A model generated the notes under the pieces. The model ran no database searches. It had not been told where the DNA came from and saw only the letters and a list, made by a program, of their open reading frames with translations. The position numbers and the translations under genes were made by a program. 64,000 nucleotides of DNA from the NCBI GenBank assembly GCA_034440635.1, contig JAOTON010000318.1:186001-250000 (forward strand). Reading direction: 5' to 3'. This DNA is from Lepas anatifera. Taxonomy: Eukaryota > Arthropoda > Thecostraca > Lepadidae. Numbering within the stretch: position 1 is the stretch's first letter; each line of letters starts with the position of its first letter. Of the stretch, positions 61,681 to 64,000 are shown piece by piece.

Positions 61681-63500
61681 GAGAATACATCGCTTTATCA
61701 ATGTGGATTTTCGATAAAGGCGGTATGGGACTCGGCACGGACGTTACACCAGCCCATTTCACCTCCAAAAAGCAAAACTGTGGTCGCCGAACGCACAGCC
61801 ATATGGCCCCAGCTGAGAAACGGGGGTGTGGAAGAAACCACCACAATAAGCTCTAGACCATTAGTGAGACGGATCCGCTCACAAGCTATACAGAGTTACG
61901 CCACAACAGCGGCAGCTCTGAACCGTCACTCCGGCCCTCTCACACCTCCCACTCCTGATGGTAGCGTAGGCTGCTCTCATCCCCTCGGGCGGACGCGGAA
62001 GGTGTTGACATGATCAGAGTCGCTTAAAAAGTAACGCCTCTTTTTCCATCCCACCTTGAGAGGTGTGTAGGGATTGCTATAGTAGGTTTTGTTCAATAAA
62101 AACAACATTTATTGCTTCAAGCGTTAGTGATTGAATGGCTCATTGTAGAAGAAGTCAACTCACTCACAGAAGAAGACCAGTCGAAGTCACCGACGCATGG
62201 CAAAGACTTACTGAGCCGGGACGGTTGATGTAAGCGCGGTTGTTAGGTGGGCTACTCAGCAGCGCCGCGGTGACTGATATATGAGTGGAGAATCACACTC
62301 GGGGGCATCGCTCTTCCCTCAGCATCATGCGTCTTCTTCTTCCAGACGTACAGCCACCGGTAGCTGTGCCTGAGCGTCCAGACTATCGTTTTTCCGCTCA
62401 CATCTCTGTCATCAATCAAGGACGAAGAACATCGTATAATTTGTATCATGAGATGCTTATTTATATTTTTTAAATATATAACATGCAGGTGGATTTTCAA
62501 AAGTCTTTCGAAGTGCCCAACAATACCAAGTTTGTCCTTTATTTTATATTTTAGGATAGTTTCGGAATTTTCTAATCTTAAAGATTTTAAATTAAAATTA
62601 TCAGACGCCCGCGTAAATGCTAGAACAAATACAATATCATGTTATCCCTGCTTATGTGGTAGTTATTCTCATTGATAAATACCACCCAGGACTCTCTAAG
62701 GCCATGCCCATGCAGATATGTATGTAAAAGGGACATGCATATCAGGTTGCTAGCGTGAAGGTTAAATCACGACACGGATACGCGTAGAAATCTCTCAAAA
62801 CGCTCGAAGTGAAAAAAGGATGAATACAAACTTTTCAAACAACCACCCTCTCTGAACCAAGCAGCTGATGAAGTATGCCTAAATGCAATGGGATCCAAAG
62901 AAACGCTCCGCTGCACCTAGAAGCAGGAATGGGGACCAGAGCTTTTGTATTCTGTTTTGTTTTGCCTTTCCACAATGAAAAGGGTCCATAGAAATATCTC
63001 TCATCAGAAGTTACAAACAAAACCGCACCCACTGGGAAATGTCATCTCTGAGGGCCTGAGGAATTGAGGATTTCGGTTGCTTCCTTAAAAGTTGTTCATT
63101 GGAATAAACACAAAAAACTATTAAAAGTTATCAAGCAAAGGCAGAAATACACTTGTTTTATTAACTCTTTTACCTAGAGCTGACAATCGGCCCTGAAAAA
63201 CTCAGCTGCTAGCTGGAGAAACGCAAATACGCAGCGTCTGTCCTTTCACCGTGGTCTGGTCCGCCGGTCCGCTTTGCCTCCACTGTATACACATGCTTTA
63301 CAGAGGTGGACATAGGGGATCCAGTCTCTTCGTGGCCCCGTGAAAGTAGCAAACTTTTCAAAATATGTTGAGTGAGTTCCGTAAAAAAAACACTATGCCC
63401 TTACAATATTCCAGATTTAACCCCTCCACAAGAGATCGCTTAAGATCCACCCCTGATTGTAAATTCCGTGTCTCCTTCTGACTCTTGGTTTCCGCTGCAG
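61681..63500. other. Right part of protease intron 5
   Basis: No further exon or repeat was recognised. The last 30 bases (tctccttctgactcttgg and on to the AG at 63499-63500) are the acceptor of the catalytic-domain exon. Confidence 0.45.
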
Positions 63501-63655
63501 CCGAGTGCGGTGTGCCTCAGCCGCACATCCAGAAGCGCATTATTGGCGGACGGGAGGCGAACTACGGCGAGCTGCCGTGGCAGGCTCACATCCGCATCCT
63601 GGGCTACCAGTGCGGCGGCGTGCTGGTCAGCAGGGTACACGTGGTCACGGCCGCC
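63501..63655 (+). CDS. Serine protease, start of the trypsin-like (S1) domain, truncated at a GA repeat
   Basis: After the acceptor gtttccgctgcag the frame (phase 1) reads [20 protein letters not shown], then [20 protein letters not shown] and [11 protein letters not shown]. The R-I-I-G-G is the zymogen activation site: cleavage after Arg frees Ile to activate the domain. The upstream Cys normally pairs with the catalytic domain. PWQ, CGG and VVTAA are standard S1 landmarks. The next two residues should be His-Cys, with His the first member of the catalytic triad; here the codons are Pro-Gln, and the reading then runs into Arg-Glu repeats from a GA microsatellite. No continuation is visible before the window ends. 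Either the exon is broken in the genome or the repeat marks an assembly fault. Confidence 0.85.
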
Positions 63656-63657
63656 CC

Positions 63658-63769
<112 letters not shown>

Positions 63770-64000
63770 GCCAAATAGCCACGGTCTACTCGATGAGAAT
63801 ATGGTCACTGGTGATTTTACTGAAATATATTTGAAATGAATAAATATTTTATTAGAGTCAGGAGGTGCCTGCTGCCTCTGGCAAATTGTATGTAGGGGAG
63901 AGGGTGGTAAGACGGGAATAGTTGTGTTTGAGACTGTGTGTCTCACTCGCTTTTCATTTGACAGTGATGAAGTTTTGTTTTAAGCTTCAGTAAACATTTG
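63770..64000. other. AT-rich sequence right of the GA repeat
   Basis: No continuation of the trypsin domain (no His-Cys codons in frame, no DIAL-type Asp motif) was found in any frame. It includes an aataaatatttta stretch at about 63839-63851. Confidence 0.5.

Overview
The window looks like ordinary eukaryotic nuclear DNA, most likely from an arthropod and plausibly a crustacean. It has short, GC-rich coding exons separated by long AT-richer introns, GT..AG splice signals, microsatellites, satellite-like arrays and many short non-autonomous DNA transposons. I see no operons, phage genes, CRISPR arrays, rRNA or convincing tRNA. Species assignment is not possible from the sequence alone.

Two protein-coding genes are supported, both on the + strand. 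At the left edge (1589-1753) lies the last coding exon of the mitochondrial AAA+ unfoldase ClpX; its upstream exons lie outside the window. From about 42.5 kb to the right edge is a multi-exon secreted serine protease or serine-protease homologue. I assembled it from a signal-peptide exon, two cysteine-rich exons, two low-complexity linker exons and the start of the trypsin-like domain. Every intron is phase 1, so all split codons join in frame. The trypsin domain stops abruptly at a (GA)n tract, exactly where the catalytic His-Cys should follow, so the protease is incomplete here.

The roughly 40 kb between the genes, and the protease introns, are mostly transposon-derived. Six copies of a TTAA-flanked, piggyBac-like MITE superfamily can be delimited (5393-6387, 6582-7608, 11883-12989, 36315-37336, 43386-44231, 53898-54927), falling into four terminal-sequence variants. 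Each carries the terminal box three times: twice, 27-28 bp apart, at one end and once at the other. The variants change sequence concordantly within each element. Most of these elements, and an unrelated family with GATWACACTGG termini (19648-20804, 54933-56084), are packed with AGGTCA/TGACCT hexamers, the half-site bound by nuclear hormone receptors.

Other mobile or repeat structures are a pair of hAT-like MITEs near 21.5 and 23.5 kb, a foldback hAT-like element with intact 8-bp target duplications (56840-57634), a foldback palindrome (3971-4334), a MITE in protease intron 1 (42861-43377), a degenerate satellite array at 8.0-10.9 kb, a roughly 100-bp tandem array split by a MITE (11.5-13.3 kb) and a 51-bp minisatellite (48.7-49.2 kb). 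Several CpG-rich patches of 200-500 bp may be promoters or untranslated exons, but I could not tie them to a gene with confidence.
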